The notes beneath the pieces are model-generated. The model searched no databases, had not been told where the DNA came from, and worked only from the letters and a program-made list of their open reading frames with translations. A stretch of DNA of 64,000 nt from Hermatobates lingyangjiaoensis (Eukaryota > Arthropoda > Insecta > Hemiptera > Hermatobatidae): the NCBI GenBank assembly GCA_026182355.1, contig JAPFBL010000008.1, forward strand, positions 1,303,501 to 1,367,500, read 5' to 3'. Both the position numbers and the translations under genes were made by a program. Each line of letters begins with the position of its first letter. Position 1 is the stretch's first letter. Shown piece after piece: positions 11,937-24,229 of this stretch.

Positions 11937-14900
11937 CTAAAAAAAAATATATATATATACATATAATATCTAAATACTAAGACATTTTCAACAGTGTGAT
12001 ATATAAATAAGAGAATATATCGGGATGCTGTTAGTTTCTCCAACTTCAAATTAAACTTTAAATGCCGATGTTTTTTCAAAATTTTGTCACAGGCAAAATT
12101 AGGAATATATGAAAATCGACAAAACTACCGGAAATTATATAACTAAAATAAATTGAACATGAAATTATACTGAAATGGAGAGATTATTAAAACCCAACAT
12201 CTACGGGTAACATACAGCGTGAACTATGTATATGCAAAAGGGGGAGTGGGATAAGTATAGTGAATCGGCCCTTCGAGTGATTTTGACTTCTTAGCATAAA
12301 AACATTGTTTCTTATGTCAAGAAAATGAGGATTGCTAGGAAAAATAGTTTTAAGCATTAGTTTTAAGTCTACTTTAATCGAAAACATATGTAAAAACTGT
12401 TTTACATATTACCAACTGTAATATATCCAACTGTTTTAAAAGCTGTCCAACTTACCTACAGATGATAAAAAAAATAAATTGTTGGTAAATAACCAAAAAA
12501 ATACACTTTTCCCCATAACTATATGTACGAAAAATATCTGAGTAAAATTACTTGCAATCTTCATTTTCTTGACATAAGAAACAATGTTTTTATGCTATGA
12601 AGTCAAAATTGCTCGGAGGCCTATTTACTATACTTATCCCGCTACCAAATCTAACTAACTTGTACAAAGCTAGCTAAAAACCTTAATCTTTAACTACAAA
12701 ACAAAATAGTTAGTTATAATGAACAAGAGTACAGTATTTAGCTCACATTTTCAATTGTTTTACCCTTGTGTTACAGTTTGTGTCAATGGGATTTCGAAAG
12801 CAATATTTTTCGGTTCACGTGGTTTATTGGTATAATAGCTCAGTAAAGGGTTCGATCAGAAACTACTAAATTAACAGTGTCTAAAATGCTTTAAAGAGGG
12901 ATCAAGGTTTAAAATATGAGGGGCTGCGACATTACGGTTTATTAAATACAAAAACCTGAAATGAGCAACACCCAACTTCACTATAAGTAAACATATTATC
13001 AAACTAGTTGGCCATCAATTTAATCTTGAATATATTTTAATGTGGCTATAGTTTATTAAACTTAGTATTCATAATATTATCAAATACATATAATTAATTG
13101 AATGTTTTAAATTTTTTTGTTTAATATAACTATTAGAAATATTTAAAAATGGAATCGTTTTTCTAGAAAATCTGACAAATTTCTACAGACGGAAATCAAT
13201 AATAGTCATTTCGAGTGTAAAATACAAAATGTTATTTTGAGCTATCTCTGTCAACTGAAGATAATTTACATATATGACTAAATTACATATTCTAAAATGA
13301 ACAAATATGACATTTAGGAACTATGTGTCCCATGTATCTATTCAACATCGTAGATAAAATGTTAGTGTAGTATTTACTTCAATTAATATAAGCAGATTTC
13401 AGTTCCTAAATATTAGCTTTGTTTATTTTGGTTCATGTATTTCAGTCATCTATGTAAACTATCTTCAGGCTACATAGAAAAGTATTTCAGAGAACTGATG
13501 TGTTCTTTCTTCACACTGCCTATACCCTTTTATTCTATAATATATAATTTCTCAAGTTAAATGGAACACACAAGATTATTAACTTAATCAAATTGTACAG
13601 CAAAAAAAATAAGAAATAAAAAGGAAATAATCACCATATTTGTTCCGAAGTGTCGGATGCCACTTTTTTCAATATTGAATACGACAAGGCAACAATTTTA
13701 TCAACATCATATCCAGGCAAAGGTGCCGATCTCGACATACTTTGATAGTTGTGTCCAACAGTAATAGAAACAGTCAATAGTTGAGCTCGTCTTTTGTTCT
13801 ATAATTTAATTATTATTATTATTTAAATCAAAATTTTCTAATTAACAAGAAATTTATTACAATACTGATAATTAGACAGTGAAAACAAAATACAACCGAA
13901 TCTATTGTTTTGTTTGGTTGGTTATAGATTCAAACATATATTTTCAAAAAATGAAAAGTTATTAAGTGTTAAAGAAATCACTTTGGACTGCTTACTGGGT
14001 ATAGAAGGAGCTTAAACACGAATTCGAGTCCATTGAAGCAATACTAATATATAACTGTGGTAATCCAGAAACTATAGAATTGATTACTGTAATTAACGCA
14101 GAATAATTATTGAAAGAACAGGATCTACTTAAACTAAAGTTGGGACCAATAAAGACGTCCTCCTTGTGCTATCCATATTGTAGCGGTGATTATTTGTGGA
14201 AAATCTTCTGGATATTTGAAATAATCAAGGTTCTGATATATATATACAAGGATATGCAGATAACTTTGTCACTATCAGAAGGAGAATACTTGGCAGAACT
14301 GTCTTTGAGCTTATGCAACATTCTTTACACATTGTTGAAAGATGGATAAAGGAGAAATACAGTAAAACCTCGTAGTATGTGTGCCTCCTTGTACAAGCAG
14401 CAATTCATCAGATTTTTTGTCTCATACGACTTTGTAAAAATTGGTAGTATGAGCGACCATCTTCCTCACGTCTAGATGTGATCTCCGTTTTAATTTTAGT
14501 AGATTAATAAAACATGATTATTTCTTGCATGCATTTATTGCTCAAGTCGTATTACATTACATGCACAGTATTGTTTATTTTTTCGAATTACACCTTTTCT
14601 GTTAAAAAAATAAATTTAAAAACCGGCAATTTGAGATGGAACGGATTATTTATGGTGATAATAATTTCAATGTGAAAACTTACTTCGTAATACGAGTAAA
14701 TCGCATACAAAGTCGGTCTGTGAACGAATTAAACTTGCACTGCGAGATTCTACTGTATTCGAAGTACCATCCAGCTAAAACGGTCCATTTATTTTTACAG
14801 GAAGAAAAAAAAATGTATATATCTACAAGACTTCTTCATTCTATATTAATGCAAGCCAATAGCGTTTGAGAGGTAACGATTTTACTACGTCTAGGAAGTA

Positions 14901-17900
14901 TTTCCAGTGACTTTCCTGAGTTTGCTATCTTCTATCCTGAGAATTTCCTGTTTAGTGTCGCGTCCTATACCACAGAAACGTTTTGATACTATCGCAGAAT
15001 TTCAAGCAAGATCTTATCAAAATGCATCAGCTGTCTTGTTCCCTTCTAATCCTCCCAGCCCTGTGACCAAGTGAAGAGAGATCCTGTTTTGTTGTTATAA
15101 AATATCAAGTGTATCCCTACAGTTCAGGACCATATTTAAACTTACGGTGTTTTTTGAGCTTCATGTCTTTACAGCTAGATTGATCAAAAAAAGCTCCAGA
15201 ACTCAAACTTCTCATATATTTAATTTTTTTTTCTTTTATATATGAACTAACTAATAAGTTGAGATGTTTTTGTACCACACCTTGCACAAGAAACTTTACA
15301 AGAAAATGACACCCCTCCCAATCAAATTAGTGCCACTTAGCCATTTCTAGAGGAGTACATACGGATATACATACTAACATTTGATTTTTATATTTATAGA
15401 TATACATACACCAAGATTTCACATTAAACACGACAAATTAAAATGAAGATCTAAACTACAATATGAAAATCAGAAAATGACTAAGATCTTAGATATATTG
15501 CTGATTTCCTTATTATAGTTAGAAGTTGATAGTTGATAAATTATTACTTAATAATATATAAATTCTATAAATTTAATACATACGAGCTTTTGAAGGTTCT
15601 TTAACGTTTACAGCAGTCCCGAAGTTTACAAGAATGAAGTAATCTTTCGTCCTACTTAAAAAATTGATACAAATAATACAGAAATAGTACAAAACCACCA
15701 GTTGTTGAACTAGTGCTCGCTTGATTAATTAACTAAATCAATTTTACATAAAATAATTACATTAATGGTTATATAAAAAGCTTTTACATAAACACGTGAA
15801 ATAACAATCAATGATCAAACCACAATAAGATCTTAGTCTTGTTTTCCCATTTCTTATTGTGGTTTGATCATTGATTAATGGTTATATATACAATATTTCA
15901 CATAAATACGTGAAATAACAATCAATGATCAAACCACAATAAGAAATGGGAAAGAAAAAAAGACTAAGACCTTTCAACCGTAACAGCGGTCAGCTTACGG
16001 GTTTTGACTCTGACGAAGACCTTATTACGGTTGAAAGATCTTAGTCTTTTTTTTCTCCCATTTCTTATTGTGGTTTCATCATTAATGGTTATGCAAATAA
16101 CAGTTATTATTAAGTAAATTATGGATAACAGGTATACACTGGTTAGTTCTGTACTGCTAAATATATTATACTCGTAGTTTAATTTCAACTTATTTACTTA
16201 TTAAGTAGATTATCCTGAGTCTAAATACAATAAAAACAAAATTATTTTGTCCAGTTTAACCAACCTGCGATAAATCTTCAAAAAGCCTCTCACTCAGTTC
16301 TTCAGTTAGTTTGGTTACCCAGAAGTGAACATCACTTTTAGACTTCAATGATGTTTTGCCAGGAAATTTCTTACAACAACCTATACTTTTAGATATCAAC
16401 CGAGGTATAACAGGTTCATACTCAAAGCCCCGAGCCAGATGATACAGCCATGATCTGAGAACAATAATTAAATTAAGTTAGGTTGCAGTGGCAGTCCCAC
16501 GAGAGAGCACACTCAGACCTAACATAGCTCTTTATGATACCACACAATGAACATTCTACATTGGGAGTCCTAAATTTGCCTTACCTCCAGTATATTACAT
16601 TATTATTATTATGTAATATACTTTATTACTTTATAAAGTTAACAGAAATGAGGATGATTATGTTGACAAAAGAAAAATCATTCACTAAATGTATCGTTTC
16701 AAAAAATGATTCTCATATTTCGGATGCACACCTACCCACCCACCCAACACATATAGACTTCATCGAAAAATGATTCAGGAGACCTCAAAACAAGTAAATC
16801 TGTCAAATCCCAAAATTACGATTTTTTTTTCTGTGATCGTTATTAGTTTTTACTTATAGTAAAGTAAGAACTTCTAAAATTGCTCAGGAGATCTAAAAAC
16901 GCGAAAACCCATCGAAATAATTTTTCCATGATTTTTATTCCTAGTTAAGTAAATGTTATCGAACCTTCAAGTAATAAACACAAGTAACAAAATTTCTTTA
17001 AAGATTCTTTAAAGTTTACGGCAGTCCGTCCCATCATTTACAAGCATCAAGTAATCTTTCATCCTACTTAAAATATTTACCCAAATAGTACAAACAAAAC
17101 CACCAGATAGTTGAACTAGTGCATCACTAGTTATCACTGTAACATCAAAGGCCTTATTTTCCTTGCTCAAAAATTTTGCTATAGTTAACTTAACTTTTGG
17201 CTCTTGTACTCCGCTACGGATTTTAATAGTCAAGAAATATAATTCAGTTTTCATAACAATTCATTCAGGAGAATTGTAGGTGGACTAGTCTTGCCCAAAG
17301 TAATATGGTTTTGGAAAGCATTCATTTATTTTGAAAGGCGTTATAGAATTCATTAATTTTTTCTTAATTATTACTCGGAATAGCTATAAATTCCGATGCA
17401 CATCACAATTCCAATGAGGACTTTTGCTTGCTTTCTCAATTCACTAATGGCTTAGACACAATCATTTATCCCATAGAAATTTTACCTAGCATATTGGATT
17501 CGATTTATTCTACCAATTTAATTACAAACTTCACATTTTACAATAGCATATGTCGAAATTCAGTTTTTACGCTACTTAATTCAATATATACTTTCTTTAG
17601 GTAGACAAAAGATTTAACATAAACAAGTGAAATAACAATCAATGATCAAACCACAATATGAAATTGGAAAAAAAGACTAAGATCTTAGTATTTTTTTCAC
17701 CATTTCATATTGTTATTTGATCATATTTTTTATAGAAATAAATGAATACATACCCGGTTTTCTCGTCGAACTTGTTTTGCAGTTCCTTTTCAGAAAACTT
17801 GATAAGATCAGACATTGTTTTACTTGAAAGACTGTCGACAATTCTGTCACCAAATTTTCCACCTAAACTTCTCAACTTTTTTACTGGAAGTGTTTTGTAG

Positions 17901-20900
17901 AGAATAGGGACAGACTGATGAGGCAAGATAGTTTGTTTTTTGGGTTTATTGAGTCCACATACTACCTTTGCTAGAATCTGTAAATTAGTTTCGTAATATA
18001 CAATTCTGGAATGTTCATAGATACATCGTACCTTTTAAGAAATATATATAAAACTAAATGCCGAAACTCGGGATCGAACAGGGACGTTTAAATATTCAGC
18101 CTAACACTGTATACATCCTTTGAGCAATTTAGTCTGTTGTTGGAACTGATCCTGAGTTTTTTTTATGAGGAGTAAAATGAGACTTACATTGTTATATATC
18201 CACACAAATTAATTTTTACAAACTTTAATTTCAAAGTAAATTAAGTTTAAAAAAAGGACTGATTGACAATAATAAAAAAAACATACATTAGAAAAAATAT
18301 ATAAAGTCATATGAAAAACAAGCAACATAAGGTTGAAGAATAATTTGAAGTATAATTTATACAATTTTAAAATATAAGGTAAATTCACGGAAAGAAAAAG
18401 CATAAACGAGATCATAAAAACTCACTACTATATTTCTCGTCATTAGGCAGAAAGGTATGAGTCATTCGAAAGACAAGAGAGAACTCACATATTTCTACCA
18501 GATGACGAGGTAGCCAAAATATAGCAGCGAGTTTTTTTTTAAATGTCTTTTATTGCTGTGAATTTGTTTATATAGTACGTGGAAATTTAATTAATTGCAT
18601 ATATGTCAGCTAGCGGATAGTTTTTTACTTTTTCTTACTGTACTCCTTTGTTTCCCCAAACATCCCTTTCTGGACATTAGTCCTTTCCTATGCTTTCACC
18701 CTTTTAAAATACCACTCTTCCCTCCCACTCTTCTCAACTCCTCACCAGATGTTTTCTGCATCTAGTGTTCAGTTGGGTTTTTGACTCTGACAAAGACCGC
18801 TTGTTACGGTTGAAAGATCTTAGTATTGTTTTCCCATTTCTTATTGTGGTTTGATCATTGATAGTTTATGTGAATGTGATAGTTTATGGTTTCACGTGTT
18901 TATGTGAAATCTTTTTATATATGTATATATATAAACTAGATTCACAGAAAGAATTCACATAAAAAAGATCACAGAAACTCAAACATTTCGACCTCGTCGT
19001 CATTAGCTAGATAAAGAAATCACGCAACGACTGAGTTCATATCATTCAAAAGACACACTCCCACATCATATAAACACTGAAAGTAACTAGACCCTTTATG
19101 AGTGTAGCCCACTAATGTGGGAGGGTAGACAAAGATAATAAATAAATAAATATTTCTTATCCTATGAACTAAAGAAATACAGATATGTAAGGAAACATAT
19201 CTTATTAATTTTTTTTTCTATCATCTGTCTTCATTTATTTTTTATCCTGGTGACCATGCAGTCGAAATATGATAGTGAGTTTTAGTAATTTCTTTGTTGT
19301 GTTTTTTCTCTGAATTTAGTTTATATGCGCAGTACTTGGAATAGTTTCATTTAATAGGTATATATTTATCTACCTTTCAACATAAAAAACATTAACAAAG
19401 TATTTTCCATTCTTCATATAAAAACATTGAAAGTAACAAGGCCCTTTATACAATGAGGTGTCAGTTACGAGTAACGCAACAAAACGAATCAATCTGCTGA
19501 AGTAACTACTAATATAAAAGTTTAAATCTGTTTTCACAAAGATCCATACAATTTAGTATAAGGTTAATTAGTAGAATGGTACTATGACGAACCTTATTGT
19601 GAGCTATACCTGCGGAGCAATGGAATCCTGTTTTTTCAAATACATCATTCCTCATTTCTTCCACGATCTGAGCTGCTACTGCTAAATACTTATTAGCTCC
19701 ATCGTTAAACTCGTTACCATACACATCATTCAGCCAGTCCTTTGTACTTTCTTCTCGATCTACTAAAATAAAATGTTTAAACTAAATACATCTTTATATA
19801 CATTCATCTAAATAAATATACTGTATTTGACAGCATAGAGGACACACCCCCATTTCAGCAGTTCCAGATTTATGAAAAAAAATTGTCAGTGTATTTAGGG
19901 ATATATTCCCGAAAGCAGTTTCACAGCACCTTACAGCAGTGGTTTTCAACCTGTGATCCGCGGATCCCTGGTGATCCGTGACGTTTACCCAGGGGATCCG
20001 CAAGACCTACAGATTCACAATGTGCAATTAATGTATTATCAATGTGTACACGTCAATGTAAGTACAGTAGCACATTATCAATGTAATTAGTGCATCTTAT
20101 CAAGATAACTCGTCGTTCACATCTAATACCAGCAACTTTCGGTAACGTTAGGGAAGAACTGCGAGCCAAAATTTGAGTCGGCCAGTTCAGTTATGATGAC
20201 GACCTACGTCATTTAATTGAAACATTTAATTTAGCCAATACGTGACGCTCTGATTGTTTACTTCTTGATCTGGACTCATTTTGGATTTTAACTGCAAAAG
20301 AATATCCATCAATCTCGAATAAGGCTCTGCGCATTCTCCTACAGTTTTCTACATCATACCTGTGTGAAATAGGATTTTCCACCATGACGAACATTAAAAG
20401 TCAGAAAAGAAATAAACTACTAGCACTTGAAGAAGAGATGCGTGTATGTCTTTCTAAAACCAGGCCAAACTTTCCAGTTCTGGTCAAAAATCACCAAGGA
20501 CAAATTTCACATTAATTTGTAATTCTCTTGAATAAAAAAATTCAGATAGTACTGTATTGATTTTTTTTGTGTGTTTATAAGCCGTTTTTATTTCAATAAA
20601 AAAACGTATATATACATGTATATTTATGTACAAGGGGATCCGCAAGAATAAATAAGCTCCTCGGGGGATCCGCGGCTGCAAAAAGGTTGAAAAGCCTTAC
20701 AGGCATTGTAAACATAAAGTTGATAATTTGATTTTAAAGTACGGTAATAATACTGCTAATAATAATAGAAACAATAAAATAACGATGCGTGGGGTTTAGG
20801 TTGGGTTAGGTAGAAGTACTGATCGTACAAATCCGGATGAGTAAACCAATTTTGTATTGCTAATTGGAAATATTAAATATAAAATGAAATAGTATTATAA

Positions 20901-23378
20901 GGGATTTAATACTACTTTTACCGTCATTAGCCCAGTACTACTTTATACTGTCTTATTTTACACTCTAAACGTTCAAAAACTTATTTTTGAGGTAGGTGAA
21001 AAAATTCGATCATTTCGTCCTTTGGAGAGGATGTTAAGCCTGTTTTGGTATTATGAGCGTATCTGAGCTTTTAAATCATACCAAACATACTATCATAAAG
21101 AGCCTAATGCCTTTGGAATCTATTTCACCGCATTCTGAAGTACGAATCCTAGTAGAAGAAAGGGACAACAAACTTTCAGCCCCCAGAAAAATACTAAAAA
21201 GTGAAAACCAATACATATGGGCATTGGAAAAAACAACAAATTCAAACATAAATCTCTTTCAAGAAAAAACCAATGTATTTTACTGAACAACTAAAATATA
21301 AACAAATATACTTTTATTAATTAAGTGTGTAATCTGTTATAGTGTGGTATTTACTCATATTGGTGAAAGTATTAAGTCTCAACACAAAAAAAGTTTATTA
21401 TAAGAAACTAATCAACTCGTTTCGAACACTTGATGTTCTTCTTCAGGTTACTCTAAAAAATATATGCATTTAAGAGCTTTAGGGCATAGGGGCGAATTCA
21501 TTAAAAAGAAGGATCAATTTAATATTATTCCCATGTTATCACTCAATAGTGTCAAATATTGTGTTCATTTTAATTAATCAGTCCTATGTTCCCAAAGCTC
21601 TTAACTGCACATATTTTTTAGATGTAACCTAAAGAAGAACATCAAGTGTTCGAAAAGCGTTGTTTAGTTTCTTATAATAAACTTTTTTTGTGTGGAGACT
21701 TAATACTTTCCCGAATATAAATGTGCTTTCTAAATAGTACTACTAATTTAAAATAGTTTATTGTAATATGTTACAAGAGTAATACCTTTATCACTTGAGG
21801 AATAACCAATAATGTAACTAGTGGGGAGATCTCCTGGTGTTACTTTAGGCTTTTCTTTTATCCTTTCTTTAACTGCAGCCGATAGGTCGATAAATGCTTC
21901 ATCGATACTTGCCTTTTCAACACAATCACTAAAGGAACATATTACTGTAAAGACCTCTCTGCTTGCATCTCGATATCTGAATCAGAGAAACCTATTAATT
22001 GTTTCATTATTTCAATGTTTTCAGTTTTGTTAAGACTTAAGAGGTCGTATAGAGCTGGGTGGACTCAAATGAAACAATATGTCAAAACAATTCTAATCAA
22101 CTAAAATCCATTTGCTGATGCCTCCAAAAAAGCTACCTTACCAAAATTTTTTGTAAAGTTATTTCTGAAAGTCGTCTCACATTTTATGTAACATAAAATA
22201 TACGGCTGAGAAACAATAGAACCAATTCTGTGAATGAAATATGGAAAAGTTATGGTCGGCATTAGCAACAAGATAAAACAGTTTTTTTCCATATTAAATA
22301 AAAGGATGAACTAACATTATTTTACCTAAACATTTTTTAAAAATATGAGTTTCAAAATGAGCTTGTTTAGAATAATATAAAATAACTAATAACTAATTGA
22401 AAGAATAAAATAGCTAACATGATTCAGTAGTTTTATTCTAGCACAATGAAAAGCAAATGAATCAAAACCTTTTGACGTTCATACAGAAAAAAAGAAACTA
22501 CTGTGATCACAGTAGCACTTCTAAGGGTAAAAAAACTCACTATGTGTTTATGAAATATTGAAATGTTTAACTGGAGGAAGGAAGCAGGGCTAAGCAGTAG
22601 GGAATCTAATAGACAAGATTAGAAGTATTAAGGCAGTTTCAACAACCCCTCGTTTTTCTTTCCTACAAAACTAAACATGTTTATTTCAGCACTTAAGAAC
22701 ATTACGTCATTATTAATTTTAAAGGCTCCAAATCAAAGAAAATAGTTATAAATATGAAGAAAAACCACCTTCTTAAATATTACAGTCTACAAATGGAATA
22801 TATAATGGGTTTTAAATAATGACGGATATTACACATTATTTCGCCTTATAAAGGATAAAAGGCTTACCGAATAAAACTTTTAAACACCTTGGAAATGTAA
22901 AATTTATCCCAAGTTCCTAAACGTTTATAAAATTGAAAAGTTAATATATGTAACAAAATGTACATGTAAAGGCAAATATTATTGGTGTATTTACAAACTT
23001 CGATAGATCTGCTTTTTCCCTGACTGTGGCAACTCGAACTAGTTCAATTTCAGGGCACTGTTCTCTCGCTTCATCTCCTCTCATATATCTCGTGACACCC
23101 TTAGCTCTGGCTTCATAATTGACAGCGATAATTCTAGAGTAAAAATTCATTTACAAAGAAGTTAAACCAAGATATATTTTACTATAAAATGTTCGAACTA
23201 AAACGGAAAGAAGAGAACTTTATAACAATATTAATTGGATATATTTTTACCCTCCTCCTTTCCATTCGTTGTATTGAACAACTGCCAAAGGTTTCCCTGC
23301 AAGCAACGGATTCAATTTTGTTTCAACTTGACAATAAAAACAATCCATGTCAACTAACACTATAATTCTGTCAGTCAT
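10898..23378 (-). CDS. POLH: DNA polymerase eta (Y-family translesion polymerase)
   Basis: Eight exons on the minus strand: 23378-23251, 23133-22999, 21976-21786, 19762-19593, 17977-17754, 16454-16265, 13798-13635 and 11936-10898. Phases join without a break to 2241 nt, 746 aa (human protein 713). It copies past UV photoproducts in the nucleus. Visible marks: IVLVDMDCFY with metal ligand Asp10; YNEWKGGGIIAVNYEARAKG; SIDEAFIDL with Asp113-Glu114; HCSAGIAHNKILAK; CGLNKPKKQT; KLRSLGGKFG; IGCCKKFPGK; then the little-finger domain and a long low-complexity tail. A UBZ finger (Cys673, Cys676, His688, His692) and a final KSLKSFFIS PCNA-binding motif close the protein. Exon 2 must end at AA|GTTTGT to keep the frame and give LSKYRDAS. 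Nearly every intron carries a transposon remnant. The key polymerase residues are all present, so the gene looks functional. Confidence 0.95.
11519..11647 (-). repeat. 66-bp in-frame duplication inside POLH exon 8
   Basis: Two adjacent units encode FSNLLNIKEKTT... and FSNLLDIEEKTT..., each 22 residues, ending YKDS and YKDT. DNA identity is still high (TCTTTATAAT(C/T)GTTTCTTTCAA in both), so the duplication is fairly recent. The first unit keeps FF, the second has CF. Confidence 0.85.
12246..12641. mobile_element. MITE with TIRs of about 90 bp
   Basis: The left end GGGATAAGTATAGTGAATCG and the inverted right end GGGATAAGTATAGTAAATAG continue as matching inverted repeats for about 90 bp, including ACATTGTTTCTTATGTCAAG in both arms. 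The centre is AT-rich with no coding. It lies in POLH intron 7. No clear target duplication was found, so the superfamily is unknown. Confidence 0.75.
14360..14755. mobile_element. pogo/Tigger-like MITE with TA duplication
   Basis: Ends are CAGTAAAACCTCGTAGTATG on the left and, inverted, CAGTAGAATCTCGCAGTGCA on the right. TA flanks both sides (14358-14359 and 14756-14757). The CAGT..AACCTCG end is typical of pogo/Tigger elements. The 396-bp body has no transposase. It is in POLH intron 6. Confidence 0.75.
15780..16085. repeat. Family A PLE end repeats, inverted pairs
   Basis: Two palindromic copies lie back to back. 15780-15875 is a short inverted pair of the CAATGATCAAACCACAATA block. 15895-16085 is a longer pair enclosing the hammerhead-like motif on both strands. 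The plus-strand motif at 16006-16046 reads GACT, CTGACGA, extra A, a degenerate stem, GAA, AGATCT, T, AGTC. Located in POLH intron 6. Confidence 0.75.
16474..16588 (-). repeat. SINE fragment, 5' truncated
   Basis: Read on the minus strand it matches the 3' part of the SINE copies at 25.7 and 27.5 kb: AATTTAGGACTCCCAATGTA, then TTCATTGTGTGGTATCA, then a tail with GCAACCTAACTTAA. No tRNA-like head remains. Located in POLH intron 5. Confidence 0.65.
17600..17725. repeat. Family A PLE end repeat, collapsed inverted pair
   Basis: CAATGATCAAACCACAATAT is followed within 60 bp by its own reverse complement (CATATTGTTATTTGATCAT), meeting at AAGATCTTAG. The hammerhead core has been lost. Located in POLH intron 5. 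Confidence 0.65.
18430..19020. repeat. Decayed hammerhead-like relics around the family A copy
   Basis: At about 18430-18530 two inverted pieces read CTAATGACGAG...AAATATAG and CAGATGACGAGGTAG. At about 18968-19000 the minus strand reads CTAATGA, C, GAC-GAG-GTC, GAAATGTTT. Core bases are mutated (CTAATGA for CTGATGA), so they are remnants. Confidence 0.4.
18605..18925 (+). mobile_element. Family A PLE 3' region, second long copy
   Basis: Co-linear with 3105-3345: TAGTTTTTTACT, then TACTCCTTTGTTTCCCCAAA, CATCCCTTTCTGGACATT, CACCAGATGTTT and the hammerhead-like block at 18783-18824 (CTGACAA in place of CTGACGA). It ends CACGTGTTTATGTGAAATC followed by a (TA) run. No protein remnant precedes it. 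Located in POLH intron 4. Confidence 0.75.
19937..20694 (+). mobile_element. hAT element copy with 8-bp duplication CCTTACAG
   Basis: CCTTACAG stands at 19929-19936 and again at 20695-20702. The element begins CAGTGGTTTTCAACC and ends GGTTGAAAAG, so the right terminus lacks its last bases. A GGGGATCCGC block repeats near both ends. The 758-bp length is far short of an autonomous hAT. Located in POLH intron 3. Confidence 0.8.
20276..20515 (+). pseudogene. hAT transposase C-terminal dimerisation domain remnant
   Basis: Frame +1 from TCA at 20276 reads SFWILTAKEYPSISNKALRI, then FSTSYLCEIGFSTMT, KSQKRNKLLALEEEMRVCLS and a TAA at 20513-20515. The FW...EYP...SYLCE.GFS...K...RN.L signature is that of hAT dimerisation domains of the ZBED5/FAM200 type. 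No DDE catalytic part or BED finger remains. Confidence 0.8.
21362..21711. repeat. Foldback element with two hammerhead-like motifs (family E)
   Basis: Outer arms GGTGAAAGTATTAAGTCTC and its inverse GAGACTTAATACTTTCCC enclose inner arms with the motif. On the minus strand (21449-21412): AAC, CTGAAGA, A, GAACA-TCAAG-TGTTC, GAA, ACGAGT, T, GAT. On the plus strand (21626-21664): AAC, CTAAAGA, A, the same stem, GAA, AAGCGT, T, GTT. Both palindromes look like mutated ACGCGT, which is intact at 119-284. Located in POLH intron 3. Confidence 0.75.
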
Positions 23379-24229
23379 TTTTTTAAATAATATAACTTTA
23401 GTTAAACAAATTTAATTCATAGTTTGGTTCAAATGTTCATTTCCCTCCCTGATGCAGATGAGATATATTATCACACAGTTTGCTTATTTCGACCGAAATT
23501 CCCTAATAATTTTTCTTTGTGAATATAACAAACATACTCCATACAAATGTTAGCAAAACAATAATTAACAGTAATAATTTGAAATAATTTGAATTAGGCA
23601 TCACAAAATTACTTTACACTACTAAGAAATGTCCTGTAACTTTTTTGATTTCCTGCATGCTTGGTAATTAAATCTTTGTATTCATATATAAACAGAAGAG
23701 GATAGCAATTTTAAGTGAAATATTGTTTTAAAAATTTAACAATAAAACAGTATTATATTGTTCAGTAATTACTCATTAGTTATAAGCAACCATTACAATA
23801 ATTGCAATTTCTATAAGTAATTAAGTTTTCAGTTTACTGGCATGTAATAATTTTACAGTAATATATTAAAAATGTATAACCCAAAAGAGTTAAGTTTAAT
23901 GAATTATACTTTTTTGGGATGGCTTTCTTTTTTTATTGGTACAACATGCTGACCGATGAAACTGTACTGACATTGATTTTACCCCTACCCTGAACACAAG
24001 ATTTGCCTGCAAAGTTTCTTCTAGAAGGGTTTGGGAACATGGCGTGTTGTATTCTGAGTTAAGGTTAAGGGGATTTAGTGCCAAAACTATTTTTACTATG
24101 GATACAGAAAGTAATAATTTTGTAGTTTGTAAATGTTGGTTTTTGGTGAGGTGATGATTCCATATAAGTCAGTAGTTCAATTTTGTAGTTCTAATTCGAT
24201 AGCTTAGGTAGTCTATTGAATCTCATTTA
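23379..24229. promoter_or_regulatory. Divergent promoter region between POLH and DPF
   Basis: Only 851 bp separate the two start codons, which face away from each other, so both promoters must lie here or within the 5' UTRs. The stretch is AT-rich with no CpG island and no TATA box I would call. A 62-codon open stretch on the minus strand (23896-24084) has no recognisable content. Confidence 0.6.

Noticed and set aside
23896..24084. Small minus-strand open frame in the divergent promoter region
   Set aside because: No recognisable domain and no splice context that would join it to POLH.
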